64,000 nucleotides of DNA, taken from Kuschelorhynchus macadamiae. Its lineage: Eukaryota; Arthropoda; Insecta; Coleoptera; Curculionidae. The position numbers were made by a program, and so were the translations under genes. Below, piece after piece: positions 13,215 to 24,458 of this stretch. The DNA is taken from contig JAUTXW010000059.1 of assembly GCA_030620095.1 (NCBI GenBank), positions 248,001 through 312,000 of the forward strand, read 5' to 3'. The first letter of the stretch is position 1; each line of letters starts with the position of its first letter. Below the pieces are notes generated by a model. It ran no database searches, had not been told where the DNA came from, and saw nothing but the letters and a program-made list of their open reading frames with translations.

Positions 13215-14700
13215 TTTTTTATATACCACACATGTAGTATATACTAATCAAAAAAGAGGGGGTAAATTGGAGAGTAGCTATCTTCAATTGTCCATAAAAA
13301 TTACTATCCGAAAAATATTTACATGATAAAATCTGTTTAAATTCCTTACAGTTATCTCAATCTATAGATAAGTAAAATATTGGACATAAATGTCAATAAA
13401 TCAGAAATGTGTAGTCTAAGATCCATTTATAATTAAGACATAACTAGTCTTTGAATAGGAAGATTACAAAATGCTAAATGCGATTTTGACGAAACCTAAG
13501 CAAACATACTTTTTTCACAAGCTAAGCAGGGTGTGGCCATATTACGATTAACAAAATATTACACAATTATTTATTTCAAAATAAGAGGCAAAATCTTTTT
13601 GAACAAAGATCCGAAAATGTTTTGCTTTTCAGATTTTTTTTTCCCATCGGACATTTTATTTTAAAATGACATTGACAGTTAAAAAATGTCTTTTTAGATA
13701 TCTTCTTAAACGTTTCAGCATTTTGCGTATTTTTGTTATATGTTATGATAACTGGCAAAATTTTAGTCGAAAACGAAGCGATATTTTGTATGTAGCCTAT
13801 ATTTTATCTAAAATTTGTATTATTGTTTACCTAGAATTCTAACAAATGTCTGAAGAAACATTATTTTTTTCCTAAAACTAAGAAGGGATTTTTAAAAGTC
13901 TTAAACAAAACATAATAGAATTCCACACACAAAAATAGATTAACATAACAGAATTGTTATAAGCCATTTCGACCTACAAAATATCAAAGTGATTAACATC
14001 CAAAATACATTTACAATAACCATTGGTGCAGAATTGCTTCACAAAAATTATTGTAATGTACGAAAGAGTTTCCATATCAACTCAAATATTGCAGCTATTT
14101 GCCTTTATGCGTCAATCATCTACGACTTTAAGTAGAATTCGTTTAACGGTGTTTTATAAAGCTCCCAGTTTTACAGATAATTAACGCCAAGGTGCTTAAA
14201 TCCTGTTATCTGTACAACCAATCTCAACAATGCGTCAGCGCTTAAGCAAAAACCCCGTAAATTATCCAACTGCCAGTCATATTTAAAATATTGTTGTTTT
14301 AGTAAAATTTAAGTTTTTGTAAGCTTAAGATCACTGATTAAAATTTCTTTAAATTATCATTATAAATAAAGTACATAATTAACTACTCGTGATGGCGTAC
14401 ATATTGATTAAAAAGATATTGCATTTAACAGTATTTTCTAAAACATCATAAAAGCAGCACAATTTATCAAGAAAAATCCAAGATAGGGAAAAGTTATACA
14501 AATTAAAACAGAAAAAAATATGTTTTTACAAAAAAATTGTCAGTGGTGCTAAACAAAAAATTTCAGGTGGATAAAAGATCCGTAGAATATTAAAATTGTA
14601 AACTAAATCATTCTATACATACTACAAAAAATTGTATAATGTGTCTATAACTTATCAAATCATAAGCACCTGTAACATAGTTAAATAAAACTGACTTCCT
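13215..14700. other. No gene seen
   Basis: AT-rich sequence with no recognisable coding, RNA or repeat signature. Confidence 0.45.
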
Positions 14701-14704
14701 TTCA

Positions 14705-14960
14705 AATCAACTGTTTTCCAGGGCCATGCAAAACTTTTGCACTCCCACAGGATGTGCTCGATATCACAATTTTCCAGTTATTATCTTACTGAAAATCTAC
14801 CGGAACACGGAAACTTGCTATAAATTTAATACGCCGGGCACTTTTAATTTCCAAACAAGATTTACTCCGTGCACCAGTTCAATTTTAGGGACAGGGATAT
14901 AGCCAAAAAAACTTTTCCAATTACGAACAGTTAGCCGGGTAAAGATATCTTGAATATAGA
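14705..14960 (-). pseudogene. LINE polymerase C-terminal fragment
   Basis: Read on the minus strand this segment gives 'NCDIEHILWECKSF', which fits the 'D-x-EHVLF-x-C-x-x-F' zinc/HNH-like motif that follows the reverse transcriptase in several non-LTR polyproteins. Upstream in the same direction lies a Cys-containing stretch (KCPAY...YSKFPCSGRFS). At least two stop codons interrupt it and nothing of the catalytic domain is left. Only the motif supports the call, and I cannot assign a clade. Confidence 0.35.
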
Positions 14961-15325
14961 AGAACCAATATCTACGAAAATTGAATTAGTAAATTCTTAA
15001 TATCAATCAATATAATAACTTGTATTTTAATATTAAAATTGTACCGACATAACTGTTGCGTCATTAATAAGGGATAAAAAGGGATTTAGAATGACTTCTT
15101 CAGAGACTACCACTTTGTCTCGGCGAAAAAAATTAAAAAGGCTCGCCTAACGATCTTCTTTGCCTTGAATTTGCTATGCCATGATTGCGCATACCTACTG
15201 AAAATCATGGTGGCATTTTCTACAAACAAAAATGAATTATGAGGGAAATTATTATAAACTCTTTATTTAAAAGCATTTGCATTTAATACCCCAGATAAGT
15301 ACTACGTTTTGAATATAAAAAATCG
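14961..15325. other. No gene seen
   Basis: AT-rich spacer before the long modular repeat. Confidence 0.4.
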
Positions 15326-15329
15326 GTAA

Positions 15330-17515
15330 ACTTCCTTTACCCGGAACTTCCCTCGTTATGAGTATTTCCTTTCATTAGAAATAGTAAAGTGCAACCCAAT
15401 TTAGTAACATAATCATTTAGTATACAGTCTTTTCAAACATTTCTATCGCGGGCCATTTTGTTCCACCATATCAGAATCGTATCAAAATTTTACCAGTATC
15501 TACCTAAGCCAGACTTATTTTATGGGCATGATTTAAAACAAATTCAATTTTATTTTTAACACCGACTTTTTAAGACCACCATTTTGTATAATTTTAATTC
15601 GTACCAGTTAAATCCCCAATTTTGCTGCAAGATGTTAAGTCAAAGATTTTTTACATCGGTTTTTTAGACATTTTGTTTGTCGGCCATTTTGTTTCTGCGT
15701 TTTGAATTCGTACCACAATTTTAGCAGTATATCTCTATATTTCACTTAATGGATGTCCAAAATTTAAAATTAATCTAGTAAGTAGTTTCTCAGACTGATT
15801 TTTTTAATAATTAAATTGGTCGCCATTTTGTTTTGCTGTCCTGGATTGATACCAAAATATTACAGGTTGATTCCTTGATTTTTATGCAAGATTTGTTAAA
15901 TTGGATAATTTGTTCTTTAGTAATAATTTTTGTAACATTTTACTAGGCCGCCTTTTTGTTCTGTCATCGGATTTTTACCAAATTAATACCAGGTCATCCC
16001 CACATAATCATAATTTTTTACCAAAATTTGAATGGAATTTAGAAAACATATTTTTTCTTGGCATCTTGGGACGCTAAAACCTAAAGATATGTAAAATGTT
16101 TTGACGAATACAAACATTTAATTTACCCGCCATTTTGCTCCGCCGTCTTGAATTCGTACCACAATTATAGCACAATTAATTGCACAAAATTTGAAATCAA
16201 CCTATTAAGTAGTTTTTTTAGGCTGAATTTTTAAATATTATATAGGTAAACCGCCATGTTGTTTCGCCATATTGAATTTTTATTAAAATGTTACCAGGTT
16301 ATTCCTATATGTGGTTTAATTTTTGCCGTGAACAGACAGACCGACAGCCCGACAGCCTGACAGACAGGCAGACTGACAGAAAACATGTTTTCCGGTATCT
16401 ATGGACTTCGAAAAGTGAAAATCTGAAAAAATCTCGGGTGTGATTTTTTCACGATTTCAATACTTCCGTTTTACGAAGGAAGTTATAAATTCAATAAGTA
16501 GTTTTTACATATATCACATCTAATTTATCTGCAAAGTTTAAAAGTCTAGTGAATAATATTTAAAAAGTTTTTTGGCCGCCCTTTTGTCTTGCCATCTTGA
16601 ATTGGTACAACAACTTTACCAGTTTATCTCTATTGCACGCTTGCACAATTTAAAATTAATCCAAAAAGTAGTTTTTCATGATAATTTTTTATATAATTTA
16701 TTAAGACGCCATTTTGTTATGCTATCTTATATTAATCCAAAAATGTTACCAGGTTATTTCTATGTAACAATTAATTTTTGTTCAAAATTAGAGGTAAATT
16801 TGATAATTAGTTTTTTTAGTAATCATTTTTTAACGTTTCACTAGGCGGCCATCTTGTTCCGGCATATTGGATTTTTACTAAAATATTACCAGGATTTTTA
16901 CCAAAATATTACCAGAACATCCCCATACGACCCTTAATTTTTGACTAAAATTTGAAGTCAATCTGATAAGTATTTATAGACATATAGACAAACCGACAGA
17001 CGGATCGACGGAATTGATAAAACATATTTTTTGGCACCTAGGGACCTAAAACGTGAAGATATGTAAAACCTAAGAGGGTGTTTTCTCACAATTACAAAAA
17101 TTTTTTTGACCACTATTTTCTTCTACCATCTTGAATTAGAAATCAATCCATTACGTAGTTATTTAGGCTAAATTTTTAAATATATTATTAAGACACCATT
17201 TTGTTCTACCATCTTGGATTCATATCAAGGTTTTACCAGTTGATTCATACATAATATTTGATTTTTGTAAAAAAATTTAGATAAATTGGATTAGTAGTTT
17301 TTTAGTAATATTTTTTTTCCATTTCACTAGGTTCCCATTTGATTTTGCCATATTGGATTTTTATCAAAATGTTACAGACAGACAGACCGACAGAGAGATA
17401 GACCGACAGAATTGAGAAAACGGTTTTCGGCATCTAGGGACCCTGAAATGTAAAGATCGGAAAAAAACCCGGAGGGTGTTTTTTTCACGATTATAATACT
17501 TACGAGGGAAGTAAA
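15330..17515 (+). repeat. Modular GCCGCCATTTTG repeat, copy a (longest)
   Basis: The 5' end is marked by 'atcggtaaacttcctttacc' and ACTTCCCTCGTTATGA (15347-15363), the 3' end by 'acttacgagggaagtaaaaa' (17489-17516). Between lie about thirteen diverged modules of roughly 120-180 bp. Each has a core like GGCCGCCATTTTGTT (near 15451, 15573, 15678, 15818, 15944, 16126, 16249, 16574, 16704, 16843, 17192 and 17330), then 'gccatcttgaattcgtacca', 'aattttaccag' and 'ttaggctgaatttttaaata'. Two internal blocks (16320-16490 and 16980-17100) carry the GACAGACAGACCGACAG runs and 'gcatctagggacc' segment also seen at 3' ends, so the copy may be a composite of two or three shorter units. No coding region is present. 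Confidence 0.85.
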
Positions 17516-17519
17516 AATT

Positions 17520-18540
17520 TAGAGACAAAGCAGATTTTCACTTCCTTTGTGAAAGGAAAGTGTCGAAATTGTAAAAGATATCATCTTTCGAGATATCTGC
17601 AAATCTTTATTTTAATATATTTCTTTAGGTATATACATGACGCGTATTTACTACTTTTGTAAGTAGTTCTCTAAGATTTGTTGCCTGTACTAATCTACAA
17701 AACAATTTTTGTCCAGAATAAAGCCATTTATTAACTTCATTAAGATTACTGAAGTAACCTGACGAGAATCCCCATAGATCAAGATATGTACCTGATGATA
17801 GTCTCAAACATGTTGACAATGCTCTGCCCTGAATATTTCTTGATAATATTAGTACAGGACAATAGTAGACTTTTAGACCTTATAGGCATTTTTTAAGGAC
17901 GAAGATATATGAAACTGAGAGCGCAAGTTGTTTCATCGTCTAGATTAAAACTAAAAAAATATCTTTTGAGATATTTCAGATAGAAAAGCGTGAGAAATTT
18001 CCTATAAAATTGTGAAAAACTATTAAAAAGGTATGTTTTAGTAAATGTTCACAAGTATTGCAATTCGCAACATAAAGGTTTAAAACTTCGTAAAGACATC
18101 GACTACGCGATGCTTAACATGTGTGAATAATATTGGCGTTGTGGTTTTATTTGTTAACGAGATACGACCAATTGTCTATTCCGCAAAGGCATTGTTTAAA
18201 CAATAATTTTTTTGCAGACGAGTGTATATAGAGGACTCTACGAGAGTTATTTTTGTTCGTCGTGACTAATAATACAATATGGTATTGTTTACGGGTGATA
18301 CATTTTAAATTAAAAGACCTATTACGTTTCTATGTTTATATTCGTGTAGCTGTATTTTTCCGCGTATTAAAAAGAAATATTAGGGTGTGGGTGTTAGATG
18401 CTGATGTAGAATTTTTTTGTTATTAATTTATTCTCGATTTGATTATTAACATTAAACAGTAGAAAGGCGCAAATATACTACTAAATAGTTATATTTTATG
18501 TACAAAATCTTTCTTTATTAATAGCAATTGTCAAGACAGC
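17520..18540. other. No gene recognised
   Basis: A frame at 17625-17819 (-) of about 64 codons is less AT-biased than its surroundings but matches no family I know. CTGATGATAG at 17792 resembles a hammerhead core but has no following GAAAC. Confidence 0.35.
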
Positions 18541-18599
18541 GAGCGTGAAGTTCCGAGGAGTCGTCTGCATAGTGGGAGTAGGTGACAGTGTAGCTTGCT

Positions 18600-19110
18600 C
18601 AGCGGAAAACTTAATTTTGAGCAAGTCAATTTTGAAAAAATAAACTTTTTGATGAAGCCCTGAGGTTTCCTCTAGAGATCGGTTTAGAATTCAGTCTAAT
18701 GTGTGCATAGACTGAATTTTAGAAACTTTTGATGTATGCACATTTTGCCTTTGAAAGCTCAATTTTTTGGTGCTAGGTGGTAATTTACGTTTTTTTTAGT
18801 CCGGTGTCTAAAAAATGCGTTAAAATAAAAGTGTCCTTTTTCTTCAACTTTCAAAAAAACTTTCACTTTTTTAAGGTAAACAGAGCCAGATGATGCTTTG
18901 ACTAATTCCAGGATAAATACTTTGACATGGGTCCAGAACGTTGCAAATATCTCACCGGATACTGTAGGGGGCGGTACAAGTTGATATGTATCGAAAAGTA
19001 GAGTAAATTTTACGACTCCTGCTCAAATTTTGTAAAGTTATAGGAGGTATTTCATGCCTAATTGTATATACCAATAAACGAAATTTTAATAATTAGTAAC
19101 AGATTAGTCG
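18600..19110 (+). repeat. Diverged repeat C (related to 1195-1600)
   Basis: Weak but collinear similarity to 1195-1600: 'ttgagcaa' heads both, followed by 'ttgcaaatatct...cgga', 'ttgatat' and 'aaagttatag-aggtat'. Non-coding. Confidence 0.35.
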
Positions 19111-20014
19111 AGATTAGACATTAAAAATATATGAAATTAAGAGTTTTATGTTTTGCATTTTACCGGAGTATTTAAAGTAGCGTCGCTGAGTTTAGTACAC
19201 AAAACGGTCTCATGTGCTGGAATTTAAAGTGGTTTGGTAGTTAAAGCAATTCGGTCCGATTTATACCTAGTTTTAATTTTATATTTTATACTAGGTATTT
19301 AAAAATGTTTTAGATATTTATATTTGAAAGCTCTTAACCACTAAAATTATTCACAAGTTAATATGTATTTTGCTGCCATCTTTGACGCATTATTTAATAA
19401 AATTTATTTTTGTAAGCGATTAGATATTATAATATCAATACTCAAAATAAAGTTTAGTGGAACTCTGTCTCCAGTCGATAGCAGCGAATTTTAAGTCAAA
19501 ACTCGTTAACAAATGAAATTACAGTGAACTTTTGCATACGTATGTTATGTAGGTTATATTTGGTCGAAATTTAAAATCTATGTGTTGCAAAAGTTATTAG
19601 CATTTACAAAAAAATGGATTTTTAAGGATATTTATATCAAAATATCTACAACTTTTAAACAGTTCGTTTTTTTGTAAGACAAAAACATATTAATCTAAAA
19701 AGAAACCGGTAATTTTTTTTCTCTCATGAATCTTTCCTTTTATTACGAATACTGAAGTGTGGCCTAATTTAGTTTGTTTCGCACATAGTCATTCAAAAGT
19801 ACATCAAAATACAAGAGTTCTAACCACACTACACCACAACTTGTTAAGTTAGCATCATCAGCAGATGATATAAACTAATCTTAGTACAGTACTTACAATA
19901 AAGGTTTTGTTCCGTTGACCGTGAAGCCATGTTAAGTCCTAACACTGGAACCTGTGGTGGAAGATAGATCAAAATACAAGAGTTCTAACCACACTACACC
20001 ACAACTTGTTACGT

Positions 20015-20057
20015 TCTGGACGCGCGTTTCGCTAACCAAGTTAGCATCATCAGCAGA
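20015..20057 (-). ncRNA. Hammerhead ribozyme candidate, minus arm
   Basis: Exact mirror of the plus-strand motif at 20077-20119: CTGATGA, hairpin stem GCTAAC/GTTAGC, GAAA, palindromic stem III ACGCGCGT, cleavage-site C. The two oppositely oriented copies share the palindrome, so a read-through transcript would fold into one long hairpin rather than two ribozymes. Confidence 0.6.
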
Positions 20058-20076
20058 TGATATAAACTTTATATCA

Positions 20077-20119
20077 TCTGCTGATGATGCTAACTTGGTT
20101 AGCGAAACGCGCGTCCAGA
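20077..20119 (+). ncRNA. Hammerhead ribozyme candidate, plus arm
   Basis: The sequence shows CTGATGA (20081-20087), a perfect 6-bp stem II GCTAAC/GTTAGC (20089-20094 and 20098-20103) with a 3-nt loop, GAAA (20104-20107), a palindromic stem III ACGCGCGT (20107-20114) and the predicted cleavage after C20115. Stem I can form between TCTG (20077-20080) and CAGA (20116-20119). One odd feature is an extra T between the core and stem II, which also occurs in the other motifs in this window. A very short palindromic stem III is a known property of hammerheads in Penelope-like elements and retrozymes; it favours cleavage as a dimer. Confidence 0.65.
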
Positions 20120-20460
20120 ACGTAACAAGTTGTGGTATAGTGTGGTTAGAATTCTTGTATTTTGATCTATCTTCCACCACAGGTTCCAGTGTTAGGATTC
20201 AAAAGTACACATATACTATCTTCAAACAATTTTACTTGGCGCCATTTTGTTCTACCATATTCGATTAGTACCAAACAGTTCCTATCTATGGCACACTTGA
20301 ATCTAGGGCATAATTTAAAATAATCTGAATAAGCAGTTTTTACACCGATTTTTTAAGACCGCCATTTTGTTACGTCATGTTGAATTCTTCCGCATCTTGA
20401 ATTCGTAATACAATTTCACCAGTTTATCTCTATATCACACTTTTGCCATTTCACTCTACA

Positions 20461-21000
20461 TTAAGGGAGAACTGCACTCAAAAAGTGAAAAACCAGCGAC
20501 AAGGTCTAGTCGAGTTGAAAGTAAGATGAAAAGGTACCTACCTACGCATTAAAAAAAACTTCCTGACACGTCCGACCTCAAAAAAATGTGTTATGTATAG
20601 GTAATTTAAATTACATTTCGGTTAAAAATGGGTTCAAAAAGGTTCACGCGCTGCAGAAATACAAAGACATGAGTACGATTTACCATTTCAAATTTTGCAG
20701 TTACGTAGACAAAGGATCAATGTAAGGCGGTAAAGAGCCGTTTTGTGGAAACAAAATTATATGCGAAGGCATGTGCGTCAAAAAGTGGTCAAAAAATGGT
20801 CGAAAATGGACAAATCTACTTTTATTTTATATCTCTAGATTTGTTTTTTTCGCAAAAATTCGCATTTAGCGCTCAACTATACATATTTCCCTATTAAAAT
20901 CACATTGAAGCTAATACATATCTCTTATAGTTTTAACACAATATTGCAGCGGCGGAAAGCTTGCAAATGATCCATATTACTGCGTGCAGTTCCCCCTTAA
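20461..21000. mobile_element. TTAA-flanked MITE (540 bp with target sites)
   Basis: TTAA occurs at 20461-20464 and 20997-21000. Immediately inside are imperfect terminal inverted repeats: GGGAGAACTGCACTCA on the left and, read inward from the right, GGGGGAACTGCACGCA. TTAA target duplication is the hallmark of piggyBac-type transposases, although the usual piggyBac ends start with C rather than G, so the family is uncertain. The 532-bp interior has no transposase frame, so the element is non-autonomous. It lies just past the truncated end of modular-repeat copy c. Confidence 0.7.
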
Positions 21001-21590
21001 GTATTCTAATTAAGTTGAAATTGTCCTGTCATCAATAAACGCTTTATAATAAACCGAAATAATCAAAAATTTGCTCGCGTAACACTATAAATACAGATAT
21101 AAAGCAATTTGTAATCGGAAATTGCCCTATGTGCTAAAATCAGCTGACACGGGCACACATCATGTGGTTTGAAGTCCCTACATGCGCGACATTTTTGAGT
21201 TCAATTTAAAAACTTGGTCGGTTCCAAATTTGAGGTGGCCATAGCATTGCTAAACTACTTTTTGTATCGAAAGGACGTTAACTTTACAAAATAGAAAAAA
21301 TATAATGTGTTAAAATATTGTAGTTTTGCTGTGATTGCATTTGAGCATATTAATGAAATAAAAATATTTGAAATATTTTTGATATTTTGAAATTAACAAG
21401 CAGAATACATACCAGCCGGAGTAAATTATTATTATTATATTATTTAAACTCAACCCAAATGAATTTTTATTACATGGTAATAGTTTTGACTCGCTGTTCT
21501 AGATAAATAAAATTCATCTTCTATGGTGCATTACGCAGGAAGAAACTACGAAATTCTTATTAATGTGTAGTAACAGACGAGACTCTGGCG
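21001..21590. other. No gene seen
   Basis: AT-rich spacer without recognisable features between the TTAA MITE and the RTE fragment. Confidence 0.4.
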
Positions 21591-21595
21591 ACCGA

Positions 21596-22117
21596 ACATT
21601 GGCGGTAACCAAACGCGTGAACTATTTAGACGGATTGGATTGACATGGGTCGCATTTGGAAACTTGAAACATGTGTTCAAATCAGACATACCGATATGTT
21701 TAAAAAGAAAGATATTCAACCAATATATCCTGTGCATAAAATCAGTGTGACACAGCGAGCAATGGAGAGGTCAATACTGAAATTAACGCGCAGAGATCAC
21801 ATCACAAACATCGAGCTGCGTAGGCGTAGAATAACGGAATGAATTGATGCAGAAAAAAAAATCGCAAACCTGAAATTGAATCTGGTGTAGCACGTTGCAA
21901 AAATACGTGACAACAGTTGGACCAAGCGGATCGTGGACTGGAGGACTAGGCAGGACGCATTCAGAAATAGGAGACGACCACCAACCAGATGGTCTGACGA
22001 TTTAAAACGTGTCCATACAATTTAGATACAACAAGCACAAGACAGGGAGTGAGTAATCACGGGAGGCTTATGTCCAGCAGTGGACGAGTATCGGCTGACT
22101 TATGATGATGATGATGA
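21596..22117 (+). pseudogene. RTE-type LINE, 3' end of the reverse transcriptase
   Basis: The first part (to about 21728) reads RRIGLTWVAFGNLKHVFKS then ICLKRKIFNQYIL, close to the RTE palm/thumb region that precedes the 'Y-G-A-E-T-W' motif. After a small deletion and frame change (about 21730) it continues as QRAMERSILKLTRRDHITN and then, past stops, KRIVDWRTRQDAFRNRRRPP-TRWSDDLKR. Known RTE-clade C-termini share this 'RAMER-x-x-x...RDR-x-x-N', 'W-x-GH-x-AR', 'GRP-x-x-RW-x-DD' order. The copy ends in a (TGA)n run at 22102-22117, the typical short-repeat tail of RTE elements. It is 5'-truncated and has several stops, so it is inactive. Confidence 0.75.
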
Positions 22118-22925
22118 ATACTTCAAAATGGTGAGAAGCAAAAAAATATTTTTCCAGAAAATTTTATACCAGCCTATGCCTACAAACAAATTTTCTACAA
22201 ATTTCACTCGCCCATGAGCACCTACCCATATGATTAATACGTAGACTTTTCGCTACTTTGACAGTAATCACATGATCAGTCATTATGAAGTTTTTTTATA
22301 TTTATATTACCCTAAATTTATACGATTTGGGATTAGTATTTTAAAATTTCGCTAATTAACTTCAAATGCTTTGAATTTTCCACTTGTACGTACGTATTTT
22401 ATTTTCCCAGTGGTTAATAAAACACAGACAGAGTTATTGTTTTTTGTTGCAATATGTCCATGCTTAATAGATTTTTTTTAAAATATAGATGTTTGTTTCA
22501 TCTAAACATTATTTCGAACGCATTATAAGGAATTTCTTTCGGTCTTTTAGAAAAAAAAATCAATTTAATTTGGAATGTTGCGTTAAACACTAAAATTTCA
22601 TACATTTTTCACAATTTAAAAATAATTTTTAAAAATGTAGTCATAAACATTAACATTACATTTTTTTAGAAGAAACGTGCTGCGGGCAAATATAAACAAA
22701 TAACCCAATTGTAGAAAAATTATATTTTTATCACTTTGGCAAGCACTTTCGACATATAACAATTTTTATTATTTATTAGATCTGAAACATTACCAAAAAT
22801 TTCACATAATTTTTGATTCGTATCACCGTAACTAAGAGATTGTTAAAGAAATCTACAAACAATTAATGTTATGTTTTTAATATATTTTTTTATAAGTTGC
22901 ATAAAAAATTGGGTTTTAATAAGTC
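22118..22925. other. No gene seen
   Basis: AT-rich sequence, no coding or element signature. Confidence 0.45.
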
Positions 22926-22929
22926 TTTA

Positions 22930-24070
22930 AATTTAATGAAAAAAACTTATTTATCTTATTTTACTGCAAACTCGGAATATCGGTTTTCGGACAAGGTCTT
23001 TTTTTCTTTTGAGGCGAAAGAGAGAAAGTCCATTCGAAGATTGTTATAACCGATTAATAACCTTTATTTGAATAATTTTCATAAGTCCATTTTCGCCGTT
23101 TGATATCTGTTTTTAATATCCATTATTGGTTTTCTAAATAAGAGAAAACCCTATTAGTACAGTAATCAGGAGGTTTGGGACGTGCCAATGATACCTCTTG
23201 AGGGACTGTTTAAGAATGTGCAGAGTGCACACACGTAAGACGTCTGGATCACACACAAAAATGACTAAAAAGAAAAAAAAAGCTGTTTCTGTTCAATACC
23301 TTCCAAAGTATTGCAGATAGAAAAAATGTAGGGCAGATCATTGCCTACCAAAAAAGGCCATAATGATTTTTTTCAGAAATTTAATAGTTTTTCAAAATAA
23401 ATTAATTTAAAGTCATTATTGATTTTCTTGTTCCCTCTTTTCGGCCTAAGAAAAAAAATCTTGAATGAAAAAATGATTTTTTATTTATAATTGAATATGC
23501 TTTTGAAGAAGACATATGCCCCCCGGATATAACATAATATAACTTGAAAATTTTTTTTTAAACCCAGTTTTTGCAAAAACTATGAATAATGAAGGAAAAA
23601 GTATGAATACTTACCTTTGTTTGTTTACGTAATAATAGCAGTACATTTTTTAATTACACAATTTTGTTTTGTTTGCGATAACTTGGAAGATTTTGTCATT
23701 TTTTGGCCATTTCTTTTTGTGAATCCGACGGCCTACGTATGAGCACTTTGCATATTCCTAAAGCGCCCCTCGAGAGGTATTATCGAGGGTATTATTAATG
23801 AAAAAATAGTTCACAATTATATTATTCCCGTGGCAGCCTACAAAACTACCTCTGGTGATTAGGCTACACTGTGGAAAGTATTTTAATAAAATATTTGTCA
23901 AAATCCCATGCCGTTAAGGTGAAAAGGATCTTAAAGTTACTAGAGTTGTATTCTTTTTACAATACAAGATAAATACACTATACAACTGATAATATTGCAA
24001 TTAGTCCTTGAATCTGGAAGTTCCATTTTAAGTTATCTAGAAATAAAAGTGCCAATTCATAATAGACGAT
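22930..24070 (+). repeat. Dispersed repeat family B, copy 1, with internal insertion
   Basis: Segments 22930-23155 and 23871-24070 align in order with 29310-29765: 'ttactgcaaactc', 'tttgaggcgaaa', 'ttgatatc-gtttttaat', 'taagagaaaaccctatt', then 'gtggaa', 'ttttaataaaa', 'cgttaag' and 'ccaattcata'. Copy 2 lacks the 715 bp at 23156-23870. Non-coding. Confidence 0.65.
23156..23870. mobile_element. Insertion inside family-B repeat, imperfect inverted ends
   Basis: The empty-site copy at about 29548 defines the borders. The left end reads AGTACAGTAATCAGGAGG and the right end, read inward, AGTGTAGCCTAATCACCAGA, a gapped match. A second inverted pair lies further in (TGATACCTCTTGAGGG near 23189 and, inverted, near 23767-23782). 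No transposase frame is present and I cannot identify a clean target duplication, so the superfamily is unknown. Confidence 0.4.
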
Positions 24071-24330
24071 ATGGTTTCCAATACCAATATACAAATATAT
24101 ACCTGTTTTAATTTTTTAATGTTCATAGACGGAAAAACGGATTTTTGGGAACTTTAGTCCCTCTATACCTTTTTAGGAACTAATTACAGACAATTTTGAG
24201 CTTTATAATTTTTGACGTTACTACTTTTTTCTTCTGAAAAACAGAAAGCAAGATACATCGATTTCGCATAGCTTTTGAAAATCGCAGCACAGACGAGTTT
24301 TTGTAGAGGACGTTATGGGAGTTATAAGTA

Positions 24331-24342
24331 CCCCCCCCCCCC
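24331..24342. repeat. C12 homopolymer
   Basis: Twelve consecutive C, unusual in such AT-rich DNA and a likely sequencing trouble spot. Confidence 0.95.
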
Positions 24343-24425
24343 GCCAGGAAATATGTTTCCATCAAAAGTGTTTTGTTTAAATACTACGAATTAGCTGATC
24401 CAGAGTTAAAGAGAATCTTAAGACG

Positions 24426-24458
24426 TTTAATTGTGACGTTAAGGTCGTCACAATTAAA
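24426..24458. repeat. Perfect 13-bp hairpin
   Basis: TTTAATTGTGACG (24426-24438) pairs with CGTCACAATTAAA (24446-24458) around a 7-nt loop. It could be the core of a small fold-back element; no function is indicated. Confidence 0.8.

Larger units (their letters stand above)
19804..20196. mobile_element. Hammerhead-bearing retrozyme-like cluster with 13-bp TSD
   Basis: The insertion is flanked by ATTCAAAAGTACA at 19791-19803 and again at 20197-20209, a 13-bp target-site duplication, which points to retrotransposition. It contains three related units. A minus-strand tandem pair has ribozyme positions about 200 bp apart (near 20057 and near 19870). One inverted plus-strand unit makes a near-perfect palindrome 19937-20197 with a centre near 20066. 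The outer minus unit (19804-19875) has lost precisely the 27-bp half-core with the GAAA box and cleavage site. No protein is encoded, so mobilisation would need enzymes in trans, perhaps from Penelope-like elements. Confidence 0.7.
19695..20455 (+). repeat. Modular GCCGCCATTTTG repeat, copy c (interrupted)
   Basis: It starts with the family 5' signature ('gaaaccggtaatt', 'ttccttttattacgaatact', 'gaagtgtggcctaatttag') and continues after an insertion into two modules with GGCGCCATTTTGTT (20239) and ACCGCCATTTTGTTACG (20359). Removing 19804-20209 rejoins sequence that aligns with copy a around 15408-15450, so the intervening DNA is a later insertion. The copy is truncated near 20455. Confidence 0.75.

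Noticed and set aside
15330..17515. CRISPR-like or satellite array because of regular spacing of GCCATTTTG
   Set aside because: Modules are diverged over their whole length, not identical short repeats with unique spacers, and copies have defined ends at several loci, so a dispersed element fits better.
17786..17815. CTGATGATAG resembling a hammerhead core
   Set aside because: No stem II and no GAAAC box follow within the needed distance.
19932..20268. Two mirror-image open frames (82 and 104 codons) with nearly the same protein
   Set aside because: They arise because the DNA is a palindrome; the conserved signal is the ribozyme fold, not a protein.
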